From assembly GCA_905221605.1 (NCBI GenBank), contig CAJNDS010002523.1, positions 282,501 to 346,500 of the forward strand: 64,000 bases of DNA. Reading direction: 5' to 3'. Both the position numbers and the translations under genes were made by a program. Of this stretch, positions 23,671 to 34,293 are shown in pieces. How positions within the stretch are numbered: position 1 is the stretch's first letter; every line of letters starts with the position of its first letter. Below the pieces are notes generated by a model, which had not been told where the DNA came from, did not search any database, and saw nothing but the letters and a program-made list of their open reading frames with translations. The DNA is from Symbiodinium natans (Eukaryota > Sar > Dinophyceae > Suessiales > Symbiodiniaceae).

Positions 23671-23773
23671 AACTCAGAACCCCTCAGTGGAGTCGGGATA
23701 TTGTGGAGTGCTCGAAAGCCCTTCGGTGGACCTCTTCACAAGGTGCTCCTCATCATCCAGGCCGGGATACCTC
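23671..23773 (-). CDS. Candidate 3' exon
   Basis: After acceptor CTCGGGAG the minus strand reads RYPGLDDEEHLVKRSTEGLS then STPQYPDSTEGF and stops. Charged, proline-containing and protein-like, it contrasts with the plus-strand frames over the same bases. It may be a terminal exon or have a donor before the stop. Not recognised. Confidence 0.45.
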
Positions 23774-24172
23774 CCGAGACCCACCCAGATTTTGAGAAGC
23801 CACCGCCATGGGACTGGGACTCTGCAAAGGCCGCGTGCCAAGTGCTGTACAGACTGGCACCATCTTATGCCCTTAAAGGATTTCTGCCCTTTTGATACCT
23901 AGCTCAGGGAAAAATGCAGAGACCTGGAGCTCGATTCGAACCTGCTCCAGTCCCCACATACTTATACATTCGACGTCTCACAGGTAGATGGTGTGGAGCT
24001 CTTCGTCATTCCAAGCGCGGGGTCCTTGACTCCAAGCCCTCTGAACCATAAGCTCCGAAACCCAAAGGCCCTACTGCCCTAGAGGACTACGCCTTCCACG
24101 CCGCCTTCCCCGTTTGAGTTCCGAGCACTCAACGAGTTGCTGTGTTTGCTTATAATGCTTATAATGGGTTAC

Positions 24173-24310
24173 CTTAGAAAAATGCGGTCGTGGGCAGTTT
24201 GAGCATTGCAAGGCCTTTGGCCCTTGCGATGCCTCTATTAGGCCCCAGTACCTGGCCTTGAAGGCTTCAGTCATGGGCGGATACATCTGGCCTGTGGCCA
24301 GTTGCAGCCT
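24173..24310 (-). CDS. Exon with a CxxC pair
   Basis: A 138-nt, 46-codon exon between acceptor CTTCCAAG and donor GTAACCC. It reads RLQLATGQMYPPMTEAFKAR, YWGLIEASQGPKALQCSNCP and RPHFSK. CSNC could be half of a zinc site. It lies 150 bp left of the stop of the membrane-protein gene, so it belongs to the next gene downstream. Confidence 0.52.
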
Positions 24311-24455
24311 CTTGGAAGATTCACCCACAACGTGGGCGAGGCATCAAAAACACAAAAGCGCAAGAGAGCACCAGCAACGCATGCAAAGCGATGTGAAAGT
24401 GAAGTCAAGGAGCTTGGCCCTATCAGGTATCGGGCTTGGGAATGCTTGGGAGGCT

Positions 24456-25110
24456 TTATCCGTCCTTCTTCTGGTGGAAAACCACCCACACGGCCAGCGC
24501 CACCAAGAAGACATGCATGACCTCGGAGAGGGCAGCTTCAGGCTTTTCCAGTGGCTACCAGAGCTTGGAAAACCGGAGTCGTGCCCGCGCAAGACCCCAA
24601 AATCCAAAACCCCATAGGTTCCGGCACACATCTGAAACCCTCGAACTCCCATCACACCCAATAACCCGAATCCGAGGGCCCTCCAACTGTCAGGTCCCAG
24701 GTTCAATGATGGTGAGGAAGGGCGCTGCGTCCGCGATGCGCTTGGACAGCGGCTCGCCGTCCTTGGATAAGGAATCTTGGCTGGTGAAGATTTAGGTTTC
24801 AGAGGTTTTCAGGGGTTCAGCAGGTTTCCGGCTCTGCATCGACAAAGCCGATCTCAGCACGCGGCGCGCACAAAGTACAGAAGAGAGTTCGCTACGGAGC
24901 CAATGACGTCCAGAGCGGTGACGCCAAAGGAATAGCCCTCAATGGACATACCTGGAGGTTCAGGCAACTAGGCTTTGAGGTTATGGGCCTCACTAGGTTG
25001 TTGAGTTCCTAGCTCCCGACATGTCAATTTCACCACATTTCACAGCTGCAGCATGCAGCCATTGGCATCCAAGACGCTAGAGATGAACTCGTAGAACTCC
25101 GGAAAAAAGC
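24456..25110 (-). CDS. 3' part of a membrane-protein gene with C-terminal KKDG
   Basis: Four phase-consistent exons: 25060-25110 (FFPEFYEFISSVLDAN, apparent GC donor), 24861-24951 (MSIEGYSFGVTALDVIGSVA then NSLLYFVRAA), 24705-24780 (QDSLSKDGEPLSKRIADAAP then FLTII, apparent GA donor) and 24456-24521 (VMHVFLVALAVWVVFHQKKD, G, then TAA). Joining the last two gives one continuous hydrophobic segment, FLTIIVMHVFLVALAVWVVF, followed by HQKKDG. The last four residues, KKDG, fit the KKxx retrieval signal of ER membrane proteins with a cytosolic tail, so an ER or early secretory location is inferred. The second exon may hold another membrane-associated helix. I cannot name the protein. Islands to the right (LAGPDFFNGLCLPFVLAKTK near 25.73 kb, LVLPRSADFIVGDLLPGMWG near 26.15 kb) are plausible upstream exons. 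Confidence 0.55.
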
Positions 25111-25705
25111 CTCGGCCGACTGCTTACACCTGGAGCCCAAATCCTACCCTCTGAACTCCGCACTTCACGTGTACGCGGTCTCAGCTCTTTCTTCGGGTAC
25201 GTGGGCTTCGAGTCCACGCATCTAAGGACCCAACCTTGGTTTGGCGTCACTAACCTAGGACCGGCAACTGACAAACCTTCCAACCCCAAAACTTCCAACC
25301 CCACAAATTTCTCCCGAAAATCCAAAGCCCTTCCCGACTCCCTCACGCTGTGCCCGCCGCGTGGCCGAAAGCGATCAAAGCGCTGGGAATCCTGGGCTCT
25401 CCAGGACTGGGCTGAGAGATTGGGCTGGGAGGAGGGGGTGGGGGGCGGATAACCCGGCACGCGTGACCAAGGCATAGATCATCTGGGGCTTCAGGGTTCA
25501 GGGGCTGCGAGCACCCAGGGTTTAAGTCGTAGAGTTGATGGTTGCATCTAGCGTGTGGGGTTTGCCATCCCTGCGGTAACAAAGCCGAGCCAAAGCATGT
25601 CAAAGCACGCCGAAGCCAGGCCGAAGCCAAACGAAAGCCCCCTGCCCCAACAGCGACCTAGGTGAAAACGTCAGTTCGCACAAGGAGCGATGCAAAACCT
25701 TGGTC

Positions 25706-25757
25706 TTTGCGAGAACAAATGGCAAACACAAGCCATTGAAAAAGTCCGGACCCGCTA
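25706..25757 (-). CDS. Candidate exon, hydrophobic
   Basis: Acceptor CACACCCCAG and donor GTTTTG frame 52 nt reading LAGPDFFNGLCLPFVLAKTK. A second frame (GLFQWLVFAICSRKDQ) is also hydrophobic, so the frame is open. It is a possible upstream exon of the membrane-protein gene. Confidence 0.35.
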
Positions 25758-26110
25758 ACGCTGGGGTGTGAATTGCGTCCTTTTCAGGGGAGGCGCGTCT
25801 AAGCACATGTGGCAAATGAATGCATCCAGGTGTGCGCTGTTCTTTTGCCGTTGTGCTCACTGCTTTACTTCGACTTGTTTGCGCCTGCTATTTGTTGTCC
25901 ATGGTGTTCAACATGTTGCGTGCTGTTTGCCGACTTGCTTGTTGTGTTGTGCGTTTCCCGTACTGCGTGATGGCGCACCGACTCTGGTACGGCACCCGCG
26001 AAAGGTGGCTTTGGGCTTTGGGGGCTTGGCTTTGGGGGGGTGGGGGGGGGGGGCCTGAAACGGAGCGATGCAAGTCTTTTCTTTGACAGGCTTTGGGTGA
26101 ACAGATGCCC

Positions 26111-26195
26111 CTGGTCCCCACATGCCAGGGAGCAAGTCGCCCACAATGAAGTCAGCCGAGCGCGGCAGAACAAGGAACGAGGCGTACGCGGCCGC
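26111..26195 (-). CDS. Candidate exon
   Basis: After acceptor TTTGCCTAG the minus strand reads AAAYASFLVLPRSADFIVGD then LLPGMWGP. The donor is not obvious, so the lower boundary is approximate. It may belong to the membrane-protein gene to the left. Confidence 0.4.
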
Positions 26196-26739
26196 CTAGG
26201 CAAAGCTGTTTGGGGCTCCTGCGGCCTGAAGTGCAAATGTGGGTTGTTCTTTTGGGGATCCCTTTGAAAAATACCTTCTTACTGGATTCTACTAAAGTCT
26301 ACTCGAAAATTTGCACATGTAAGGGGGGACCCGGATAGGCCCGAGGCGTGAATAGCGGGGTTGAGCTGTTGCAAGGGTAGCAAGTGTGTTTTATTTGCTG
26401 TCTGTGCTCTGTTCCTACCTGTGGCGGTTTTGCTTTTTTGGCTCACTTACTCACTCACTCACTCAGTGGCCACGTGGTGTGGACCAACAACAACAAAGAT
26501 GGTGCAACCCCAAAACGTAGACAATAAACCCCAAAATGCCTTCAAGCGAATGGCAAACATAAGTTTCCCGCTCGCTCGTAAGAGCGATGCCTCTCCCAAT
26601 TCCAGCGGAGCCCTCATGCAGGACCTAAACGCCTTCATTCTGAACCTTGCAAAACGAGTAGGGCAGAGAAGCGCAGACGCCAACCGAGATGACAGTTATC
26701 ATGACGTAGCCTGCACCTTGGCTTGAGGCGTGCAGGACA

Positions 26740-27048
26740 TCAGCTGGAAAACATGTCGAGCCTTTCGACAGTGTTAGCAAGTCTGCTCAGCTTCGGGCTC
26801 ACATTGTGGGAGTAAACGTGATGAGCCTTCACACCCGAAGCCGCGCAGACCCTCTTAGCTCTTTCTTCCAAAGTCTCTAAAACTTTGGGGACAACTGAAT
26901 GCGCCGGGAGTCTCATCAGTAGCCGGCGCTTGCAGCCCCGCTCGTATCGCCGGAAGGCGACCATCTGAACCTCGCAGATGCCGCCTGGGAGCCCAGGAGG
27001 AAGCCAGCCAAGAAGTTCTAAAGAACGGAATGGTTGCTCTTCGGTCAT
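26740..27048 (-). CDS. Hypothetical 102-residue ORF (single exon or long exon)
   Basis: ATG at 27048 to TGA at 26740 with no telomere-like filler inside. It starts MTEEQPFRSLELLGWLPPGL and contains RRYERGCKRRLLMRLPAHSV, KVLETLEERAKRVCAASGVK and KLSRLANTVERLD before the stop. It is basic in the middle and helical toward the end. The candidate donor after GGICE (GTTCAG) would shorten it, but the whole frame has protein-like codon use. No family is recognised. Confidence 0.5.
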   Translation of the reverse strand: MTEEQPFRSLELLGWLPPGLPGGICEVQMVAFRRYERGCKRRLLMRLPAHSVVPKVLETLEERAKRVCAASGVKAHHVYSHNVSPKLSRLANTVERLDMFSS

Positions 27049-27746
27049 AACGTGTTGTTGCTCAATTTAGGGTTTCGGGCCAAGCTCACGGAGGTTCCGC
27101 GGGGGAGCTGCACCACAAAGCCGGACACCCCTAAATGCCCCTAAACACCCTACGTTTGCCATGCTAAGCCCCCAAAATAGGAGGAACAGACAGAAGAAGA
27201 GAGACAAAGGCTCCGAAAGATGCTGCCGGGCCGCAGAAGAAGACCTGGCGAGCTTCAGAGGATTCAGCTTGGGGCTCGTCTTTCCGAGGTTCAAAGCGTA
27301 GAGTTTCTGGGATGAGTGTGGGCTGAGGATGTTGCAGGGTTTGAGGAGCCCACTGCAGGGTTTTCTGTCAGACGTCTGCAGACACTTGAAACAATTCACC
27401 CTGGACTGAGATAATGGAAAGGCTGGGCCTCTGACACCAGAGATCCATTCCGCACTTGCGGAGGCATAGCAACATTCAGCGAGCATTCAACCGCAGGAGG
27501 TTGAAGGCTTTTGGGGGGATGCGTTGCCGGAAGAACGCGCTTCTTGGAGGGTCAAGCATTCCCTCTAGCTTCCCTCTGCATGCTCCACGGGTTAGGGCTC
27601 TCCAAAGGCGGCACAAGCGGTCGAAACATCACCTGTTGAAAGTTTAGGGTCTAGGTCTAGGCCTGGGTCATCGTTTCTCTGAAGCAGAGGTGCGTTTAGC
27701 ATTCACACCCAAACGTCTCAACACCACCACGAAAACAACCTTCAAC

Positions 27747-27841
27747 CATGCCAGGTAGCTTGAGCAAACATGCTCAGTGCTGAGAACCTGTCGCGCAGCT
27801 GCTACACTCCAGAGCTTAGCGCGTTGGGGGTCTAGCGCCAT
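27747..27841 (-). CDS. Candidate first exon
   Basis: Starts MALDPQRAKLWSVAAARQVL and continues STEHVCSSYLAW to donor GTTGAAGG. Since it opens with ATG it may be the 5' exon of the gene whose later exons lie at 24.4-26.2 kb, but the chain was not phased. An upstream island at about 27960-28057 reads SNSLAGILFVGATLAAEQPQ. Confidence 0.35.
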
Positions 27842-28859
27842 TTGGGGCTCAGAAGGGGGTGAGGTTCGGAAGCAGATCAGTTGTGGTCTGGATGGTTGGA
27901 CTCCACACATACACCACAAATCCTGGACTCAAGAACCCAAGACTCAACCGAGAACAAGCATGGCCCGAGCGGCCACTGAGGCTGCTCGGCAGCTAGTGTG
28001 GCGCCCACGAACAGAATTCCTGCCAGGGAGTTCGATGCTTTGCGGATTGTGAACCCTGTACCATACTTCAAAGATTCAACGTCCTGATCCCGAGATGAAT
28101 TTCTGGACTCTTAAGAGCCGCAGAATCAGGCTTTGAGGAATGAGTTGGCCCAAAGAATCCAAGCGATTCTTTCAACGACTCAACGCCCTGCAATGCCCTG
28201 GAGCCGGGAAGGCCCAAACCCTAAGCCCACGCTCTGAAGCCCTGAACCCCTAAACCCGAAACCCCTCCAAAGTCCTGCCACATGCCACGGCAGAACCAAC
28301 CCCCAGCTGAGCCCCTCCGTACCTCGGTTCAGGCTTGGGGCTGTTTTTGCATTTTTGGGTGGTTTTGGTGCTTTTGAGCTGCTCTAGGGCTTCAAGGTCT
28401 TAGGGTTCGTAGGTGACTTGGTTGAGGGTGCTTAGAGAGCTTTGGGGCTTTAGGGTATTGGTGCTTGAGCGGTTCATGTTTCTGGTGCTTCAGGGTTGCA
28501 GGGGCTCAACTGATGATTGCGGGGTTCAGAGTCCAAGGCTTTGGGGTTTAGGCACTAGTTTCAGGGTTCAGGGTCTAAGGCTTTGGGGTTTGGGGCTCAA
28601 GGGGTTTTAAGCTATGGGCTTGAGGTTTAGGCTGTAGTTTACGGCTCAAGGCTTCACAGCGAGAAATTTTGGGGCCTAGGGCTTCAGGCTTTCACTTGTT
28701 CAGGCTTCAGGGTTTCGGGTTCCGGGTTGAAGGCTTACGCTTCATGGTTTCCCTCCCTGCCCGTTGGCCAGATAGATGATCCGAGCCGCATCGCCGCCTC
28801 GTGTTCAAAACCACCTCGGACCGGATGAGGGGGCTCTGGCCCTCCGTTTCTGGTGTTTT

Positions 28860-28948
28860 CTGCCCTCAAACATCGGCAAGAAGACCCTTAGCCCGCTGCT
28901 CTTCAACTCCCGAACCAGCGCTACGCGGCTCCTGATCCCGAAGCTTTG
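28860..28948 (-). CDS. Candidate exon
   Basis: Acceptor TTTCAAAG, then SFGIRSRVALVRELKSSGLR followed by VFLPMFEG, with a possible GC or GT donor near 28860. A neighbouring island (GFEHEAAMRLGSSIWPTG, about 28745-28819) follows acceptor GGTCCGAG. The plus strand is open too, but without splice signals of this quality. Confidence 0.4.
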
Positions 28949-29377
28949 AAAGAACGCCTCTGACTCTCTCTGTCTGAAGGGAACTTAACCCTAAACCCCC
29001 AGATAAGCATCCAAAACAAGACCATCATAAGCCTTTAGGAAGTGTATGGCTTCGATGGGTCTCGAAGTCTACTCTAGACGACAAAGGGTATTTAAGATTC
29101 GGGCATTTGGGACTAAGGGATCCGAAATGTCAAGACGGGCCGCCTGCGGCACAAGCATGAGTGCGAAGCCTGCAAGGCCACCCCGCAGCGCAAGCTTTGG
29201 TTTGGAGAGTTGAGGGTTCAGTCTTGGAGCTCCGGCTTAAGGGGGGGGCATGGGGCCCCCCGAGGGATCCTGGAGTTTAGGGCTTAGGGATTTGGGCGTT
29301 TAGAGCGGGCTGAGGGTTTGCAGGCGGCTGTAGGCGGGAGGAGTGGCCCCTGGGTCCCTATTCACTCGTAGTGAGAC

Positions 29378-29485
29378 CTCCTTCCATTCGTATGCAGGCT
29401 TAAGGCTTGGGGTATCGAAGAACCAGCCATGCAGCTCACGCTGCAAACAAGTAGCAAGCGCGTGGTGATTCCACTTCTGACCCGG
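29378..29485 (-). CDS. Exon, aromatic-rich
   Basis: A 108-nt, 36-codon exon between acceptor GGGGCAG and donor GTCTCAC. It reads PGQKWNHHALATCLQRELHG then WFFDTPSLKPAYEWKE. The open frame extends on both sides. Upstream of it, 29528-29626 (WLENSLGAVGALCFLAW) is another acceptor-preceded hydrophobic segment. Not recognised. Confidence 0.5.
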
Positions 29486-29933
29486 CTGCCCCAACCCACA
29501 AGCATCAATCACTGAAACCTCCAAGCCAGGAAGCACAGAGCGCCGACAGCGCCCAAGCTGTTTTCAAGCCACATGGGTATCGCCATGGTCGGAGATTTGG
29601 CCCAGAGCACTCGCCAGAGCACTCTGAAGCAGCCGGTTTCCCACACAAAGACCAACAACAATAACCAAAAAAGAATAATGGAAAGAACAGCTATAGCAAT
29701 CTTGAGAACATAAAACAATAATTTCAAAGATGCCAGCGATAACGTGATGCACGCCTCTTCGGACACTCCGGCATCTTGGGGATTTGAGCCGAGGAGGCTG
29801 GTAGGTGCGGATGAAGGCCCTTAAATCCGAAGAGAAGCCTAAGACCAGGAGTGTTCAATCCTGTTCGGATGCCTTTGTTCACTTCTTTCTGCTTTTTGGG
29901 CGTAAAGTGTAAACGTGAAGAGAACCGAAAGAC

Positions 29934-30017
29934 CTTTCGGGGAAGGGACAGCGCCCGTGCGGCCGAGTTGTGGCTCGTGCGCAGCGCCTCGGCCAAACGC
30001 TCGGGCGCGCATATTCG
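29934..30017 (-). CDS. Exon, basic helix
   Basis: An 84-nt, 28-codon exon with acceptor GGTGCAG and donor GTCTTTCGG. It reads RICAPERLAEALRTSHNSAA then RALSLPRK. It can follow exon 30139-30187 in phase. Confidence 0.5.
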
Positions 30018-30138
30018 CTGCACCAGGCAGGGTGCGGGTACTAGATAGGCGGTGTAGGCTTTAGGGCTTTGCGGCGTGCATGAATGCAGGCTGTGGACAC
30101 TTCTAAAGGATTCGAAGCAATTATCTGCTAATGCATAC

Positions 30139-30187
30139 CTGCATGGAGCATCCGTAATCGCAGCAAGAAAGGCTCTGCAACTGTGTC
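30139..30187 (-). CDS. Short exon with consensus splice sites
   Basis: A 49-nt exon framed by TGGCTCAG and GTATGC. It reads DTVAEPFLLRLRMLHA in one frame, or TQLQSLSCCDYGCSMQ in the frame that joins in phase to 29934-30017. The splice sites are strong but the frame is undecided. Further right, 30410-30530 (SAEALLEKGAKEGNRASWF) and 30920-31075 (FLGQALTYACRCGSPEAVQA) are islands on the same strand, the latter ankyrin-like. Confidence 0.45.
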
Positions 30188-30701
30188 CTGAGCCACAATG
30201 GCACAATGTCCCCGACCCGAAACCCTGCACTGCTTGGTGGTGCGATGCCTCTTTCAGCGCACGACCACCGTCTCCCTCTCCTTGTGACCAGAAATTCGGG
30301 GCATTCGGCTCTCTGCGTCCAGGGGTTGGTTTGGGTTTGGGGTGTCGAGAAGCAACCTCCCCCGATGAAGCCTTAGAAGCGTCTCACTGGCTTCGGATCC
30401 TGAATCACTGAAACCTCCTGCAAAAACCAGGAAGCCCTGTTGCCTTCTTTGGCGCCCTTTTCCAGCAATGCCTCTGCCGAAGGGACGTGGACTTTGAGAT
30501 GGGAGGGCGTCACAATGACAAGGGCTGGCCTGAGAGCCCCAAACTAGAGCCAGAAACTCTACACCCTAAGACCAATTTGTGCAAGCCTGCATGCAACATG
30601 CCCCCATCCCTGCCAACCTCGTCATGGGGCTCTTGGTGTTTTCGGTTGAGGATCTACCAGATCGAGGATCTACCAGATCTAGCAGTGTGGGGGTAGGGGG
30701 T

Positions 30702-30739
<38 letters not shown>
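30702..30739. repeat. Poly-G, 38
   Basis: The longest homopolymer in the window, immediately after a GATCTACCAGATC direct repeat. A single-strand run of this length can stack as G-quadruplex. Confidence 0.88.
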
Positions 30740-30740
<1 letters not shown>

Positions 30741-31585
30741 GTCTGTCTCAAACAATATCGATGGCTGCTCTTCCTTTTGTACTCGCTTGTGTTTTATCTA
30801 CAAACCCTTCGCGCAGACGGTGCATACTCGTCTTGCCTTCTAATGATCGGCTTGCTCTGTTCGTATTTTTGGCACCCCATTGGTTGCCGTGCAAGCTCCT
30901 CATAACTTCATTTACAAAGCACTAGTCACTAGTGAAGTGCAGCGAAGTGCACGCCTGCACGGCTTCGGGGGAGCCACATCGGCAGGCGTAGGTCAGCGCC
31001 TGTCCGAGGAAACACATGCACAGCTCTTTGGACTCGGGGATCAGTTCTGCGGATCGGGAGTGTCTTCCTGACATGCTTCCCGTTGGCATGAAAAAAGGCT
31101 TGCAAGCTCACCCACCAACCACCCTAGTCCCGTATGAAGCCCTCAACCCTGAATCTCCAACTGCTCTGAATCAAGGCCCGCCGTCCATCCATCGGAATCC
31201 GCAAGATTCGGGTTGGCCTCGCGCGAACAACGATGTATCACTGGGTTAATCTTGGGGGGTGACGTCAGAACCTTAACGCAAGAACGTGAGAGTCGGGATT
31301 CTAGATAAGCCCACAACCCCAACCCCTATCTGCCACCAGGACTGTTGCGGGTTTGGGGGTAAGGGTGGTGTTTGGGTCAAAGGTGCTTTTGCCGCAAGAA
31401 GGACCTAAGCGCTGTGAGTTCGAAGCCTGAACCCGGAAAGTGGACGGGATGCATCGCGCCCTGGCATCTCCACGGGATCTAAGAAGGGTCCGGTCGGAAC
31501 ACCCTTCAATCAAGGTGTTAGGGGGGCTTTCCCAGTTTGCCCCTTCACAAAAAAAAATGAGGCGCGTTTTTAAGAGTGCGCCTGC

Positions 31586-31656
31586 CTTCGAGCTGATGAG
31601 CATCCGCATGGAGCCCGTGCAGCCCCGGGAGGCTGCGAGCATCAGCGCAGTGGCGC
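31586..31656 (-). CDS. Ankyrin-repeat exon
   Basis: After acceptor AAACGCAG the minus strand reads GATALMLAASRGCTGSMRML then ISSK, ending at a possible GC donor. This follows the ankyrin pattern G-x-T-A-L-x-x-A-A-x-x-G-x-x-x-x-x-x-x-L-L closely. The island near 31 kb (GQALTYACRCGSPEAVQA) and one near 32.5 kb (EYDGPTALLYTAEQEPGA) may be further repeats of the same protein. Ankyrin repeats are protein-interaction modules, and no partner can be inferred. Confidence 0.55.
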
Positions 31657-31699
31657 CTGCGTTTTGAAGGAGGTGGTGGGTTAGGTGGCTTTTTTTGTA

Positions 31700-34090
31700 T
31701 TTTGCTTCTGCTTCTTGTTGCCTTTGTTTTGTGCGTGTTTAGAGGGGGGGAAAGAGATGGAGAGGGGATGCTCGGGTTGGCTTGGGGTTGTTTGGGGAGA
31801 GGGCTGAAGAGCCAGGGGTCAGACTTGGGGGCAGGCTTATGGTTTAGAGTTCAGGGCTCAAGGATGCATTTTTCTGGGGCCGCCGCAGGCCTCCGGATGT
31901 AAACCCGAAACCTCGAACCCTGGGTTGGGGAAGCAGCAGCCTCTCAACGTAGTGCCAAAAGGTTCAGCGCCCTCCGAAGGCTTCGTAAACATTGAGCTGT
32001 TTGGGCTCACAGATGCTGTGAAGCCTCCGGCTCCGAAACAGTTGACGTCCACAGCGGCCTGCGCGTGGGAATGACACTGGAGGTCAAGTTTGAGGATTCG
32101 GCCGTTGCAAACAACCTCAAACTGCGAAGGCTCTTGCCGTGATGATGACGAACGCTTCCAGGCATGTCTGCATCGAACCCCCGAAAGTCCACACAAGTCC
32201 ACACAAGTCGGGCACTAAGAGCTTCTTGGCCCGGGCCGAGCCTTGGCGAGGATCTCGCGCAAGGACCGGAGGTACCTGAGCCGGAGCTCTTGTGTTCTAG
32301 GAGTGCCTAAGAACCCGCTACGGAACAGCAACTGGCCTGGGACATCGGATTGATAAGACCCTTTGAAAAAGAGGTCAGCACTGTAGCCTGAGGGTAAACC
32401 CATGAATGCCAACACCGACCCGGAATGTGAAGGCCTTCACCGGCATCCTTGCAAGCCGTGCTCAAGCCGAGCATTTCGAGGCCCCCGGCTCTTGCTCCGC
32501 CGTGTACAGCAACGCGGTGGGGCCGTCGTACTCCGCGGCATGGGGCAGGGGGGCCAGGTCCTCGGAGGAGCAGGGCACATGCGGAAGCTACAGCTACTCA
32601 AGCTTTTTCAAGCTTTACACTAAGGGCGCCGGGCATGTATTTTGGTGGCCTCAAGGCTGGCAGGTGGTGCCTTCCGAGTTGAGGCCACCTGCAAAATTCA
32701 GCTCCGAAAGAAACCTCTCAACTCGAAGCTTCCAAGTCGAACTCTGAACGGAGAAACGTTGAAGCCGAAACGCCAGACTCGAAACCCGTCATCCCTAGAG
32801 ACCCTTCAGCGAAGTCTCAACTAGCCAGAGTTCCAAGCCCTCTGAACTTCTGAACTCTACAGATGTTCATTGATGTGCACTGTTGGGGTTCTCAGCCCCT
32901 CCGGAGCAGCCTGTAAATCGGCTCTGCCCGACATCTTCAGGCCATGTCCCGGCCGTGCCCCAGCCGACTGGGGAGCCCGCAATTCCCGTGACGTAGTCTC
33001 GGGCACCCGACTCCTTCCACTTTCAAGACGTGGACATTTGAAGGTTGGGGAGGGGGTGGGTTTGGAATTTGTGGGTCTGAGGTCTTTGGGGGCAAAACCC
33101 TGAACCCTGTAATTATCTTCCTGCAACCTGAAGATCTCCCGCGAAAATGGGGCTTCATGCTTGAAAGTTCAGAGTTTTGGATGCTTGGGCTTAGACTTTA
33201 CCATCCAACACCTCAACACTTACTGAAGGGTTTTGAGACTTTGCCTGAGCCCCCCGCATCTGCGGCGTCCAAAGGCTTCACACGCAGGCCGTCGATGTAG
33301 AACCCTAACGGCCTGGCACCCACGTCATCCCCCGTAACCCCCATGTAACCCCCACATAACCTCCATATAACTCAACTCTGTCAACACCTTCAAAAGGCCC
33401 CTAGGCCTTCGAGTGGTCCAAGAGAAAAAGCGCGTAAAGAACTTTCCTGAGGCCCTTGCGCTTCAAAGGGCCCGAAGAGAGGGCCCTTGCCCTCCAGCGT
33501 TGTCACGCCTGGGATGTGGCTGAGGGATGCTGAGGGTGTAGGGTTTTGAGGTACAGGACAAGTTGAGGGTGCACAGCGCAGGGTTTTAAGGTTACAAGCT
33601 CCATCAACTCCAAACATGAGGCGATCTTTTGACTCCCGCTTATCCTCAAGCGCATGGACTTGATCGCAGCCATCTTCTAGAAACAGAACATCGGTTCCTG
33701 ACAGGAGCGTTCGTGAAACTTCCTCTTATGTTCCGATTCTGTTGATGGCTACAGAGAGGGCTCTCCTTCAAAACCCCACAAACCTGCATTCCCTGCATCC
33801 AGGGCCGCGGCGGCCAGTATTGAAGCTAATCTCGAGGCCGCCCTGTTTTCAGGGCTTCGCTGTGGGACGTTCACAAAAAACATCTTCCCCCCAACTTCGA
33901 AGCAGATTTGGAGATCCGTCGTCTGCTCAAAAAGAATCTGCAGGTAGACAAATCCGAAACCTTGAGCCCCTGAAGCCCCGAAACCCTGTAAAAGAAGCCC
34001 CTAAAACCCCTCAAAGCCGCCACAAAAGCCCCTAGAAAGGTCCTAACAAGCCCCCAACAGAAGCCCCTAAATGCCCCTTTCCTAAAAGAA
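31700..34090. other. Stretch of filler with uncertain islands
   Basis: Mostly telomere-like words with short islands: minus strand near 32.5 kb (SSEDLAPLPHAAEYDGPTAL) and near 32.9-33.0 kb (RADLQAAPEGLRTP), the latter also open on the plus strand. 33.15-33.70 kb and 33.9-34.08 kb look purely intronic or intergenic. Confidence 0.4.
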
Positions 34091-34293
34091 GCCCTTGGTG
34101 AAGGTGGGTGGCAAGATCCGGCCTCGACGCATTCCACTTTGTCTGAGCGCAGCACATGGTTGTTGATTGGGGGTTCCCTTTTTTTTCTGTTTTGTGTTGC
34201 TACAGTCGCGTTTGCTGGGTGTCCTCGTCCTTCCTCAGTTTTTGGGTGGACAGGGGGGGTGGGGGAGGGGGAGTGTTCGGATGATTTGCTTAC

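Noticed and set aside
26361-26726. Plus-strand ORF with a hydrophobic N-terminal helix
   Set aside because: The hydrophobic part is T-rich, intron-like sequence beside a CTCA microsatellite. The second half is open on both strands. No support beyond length.
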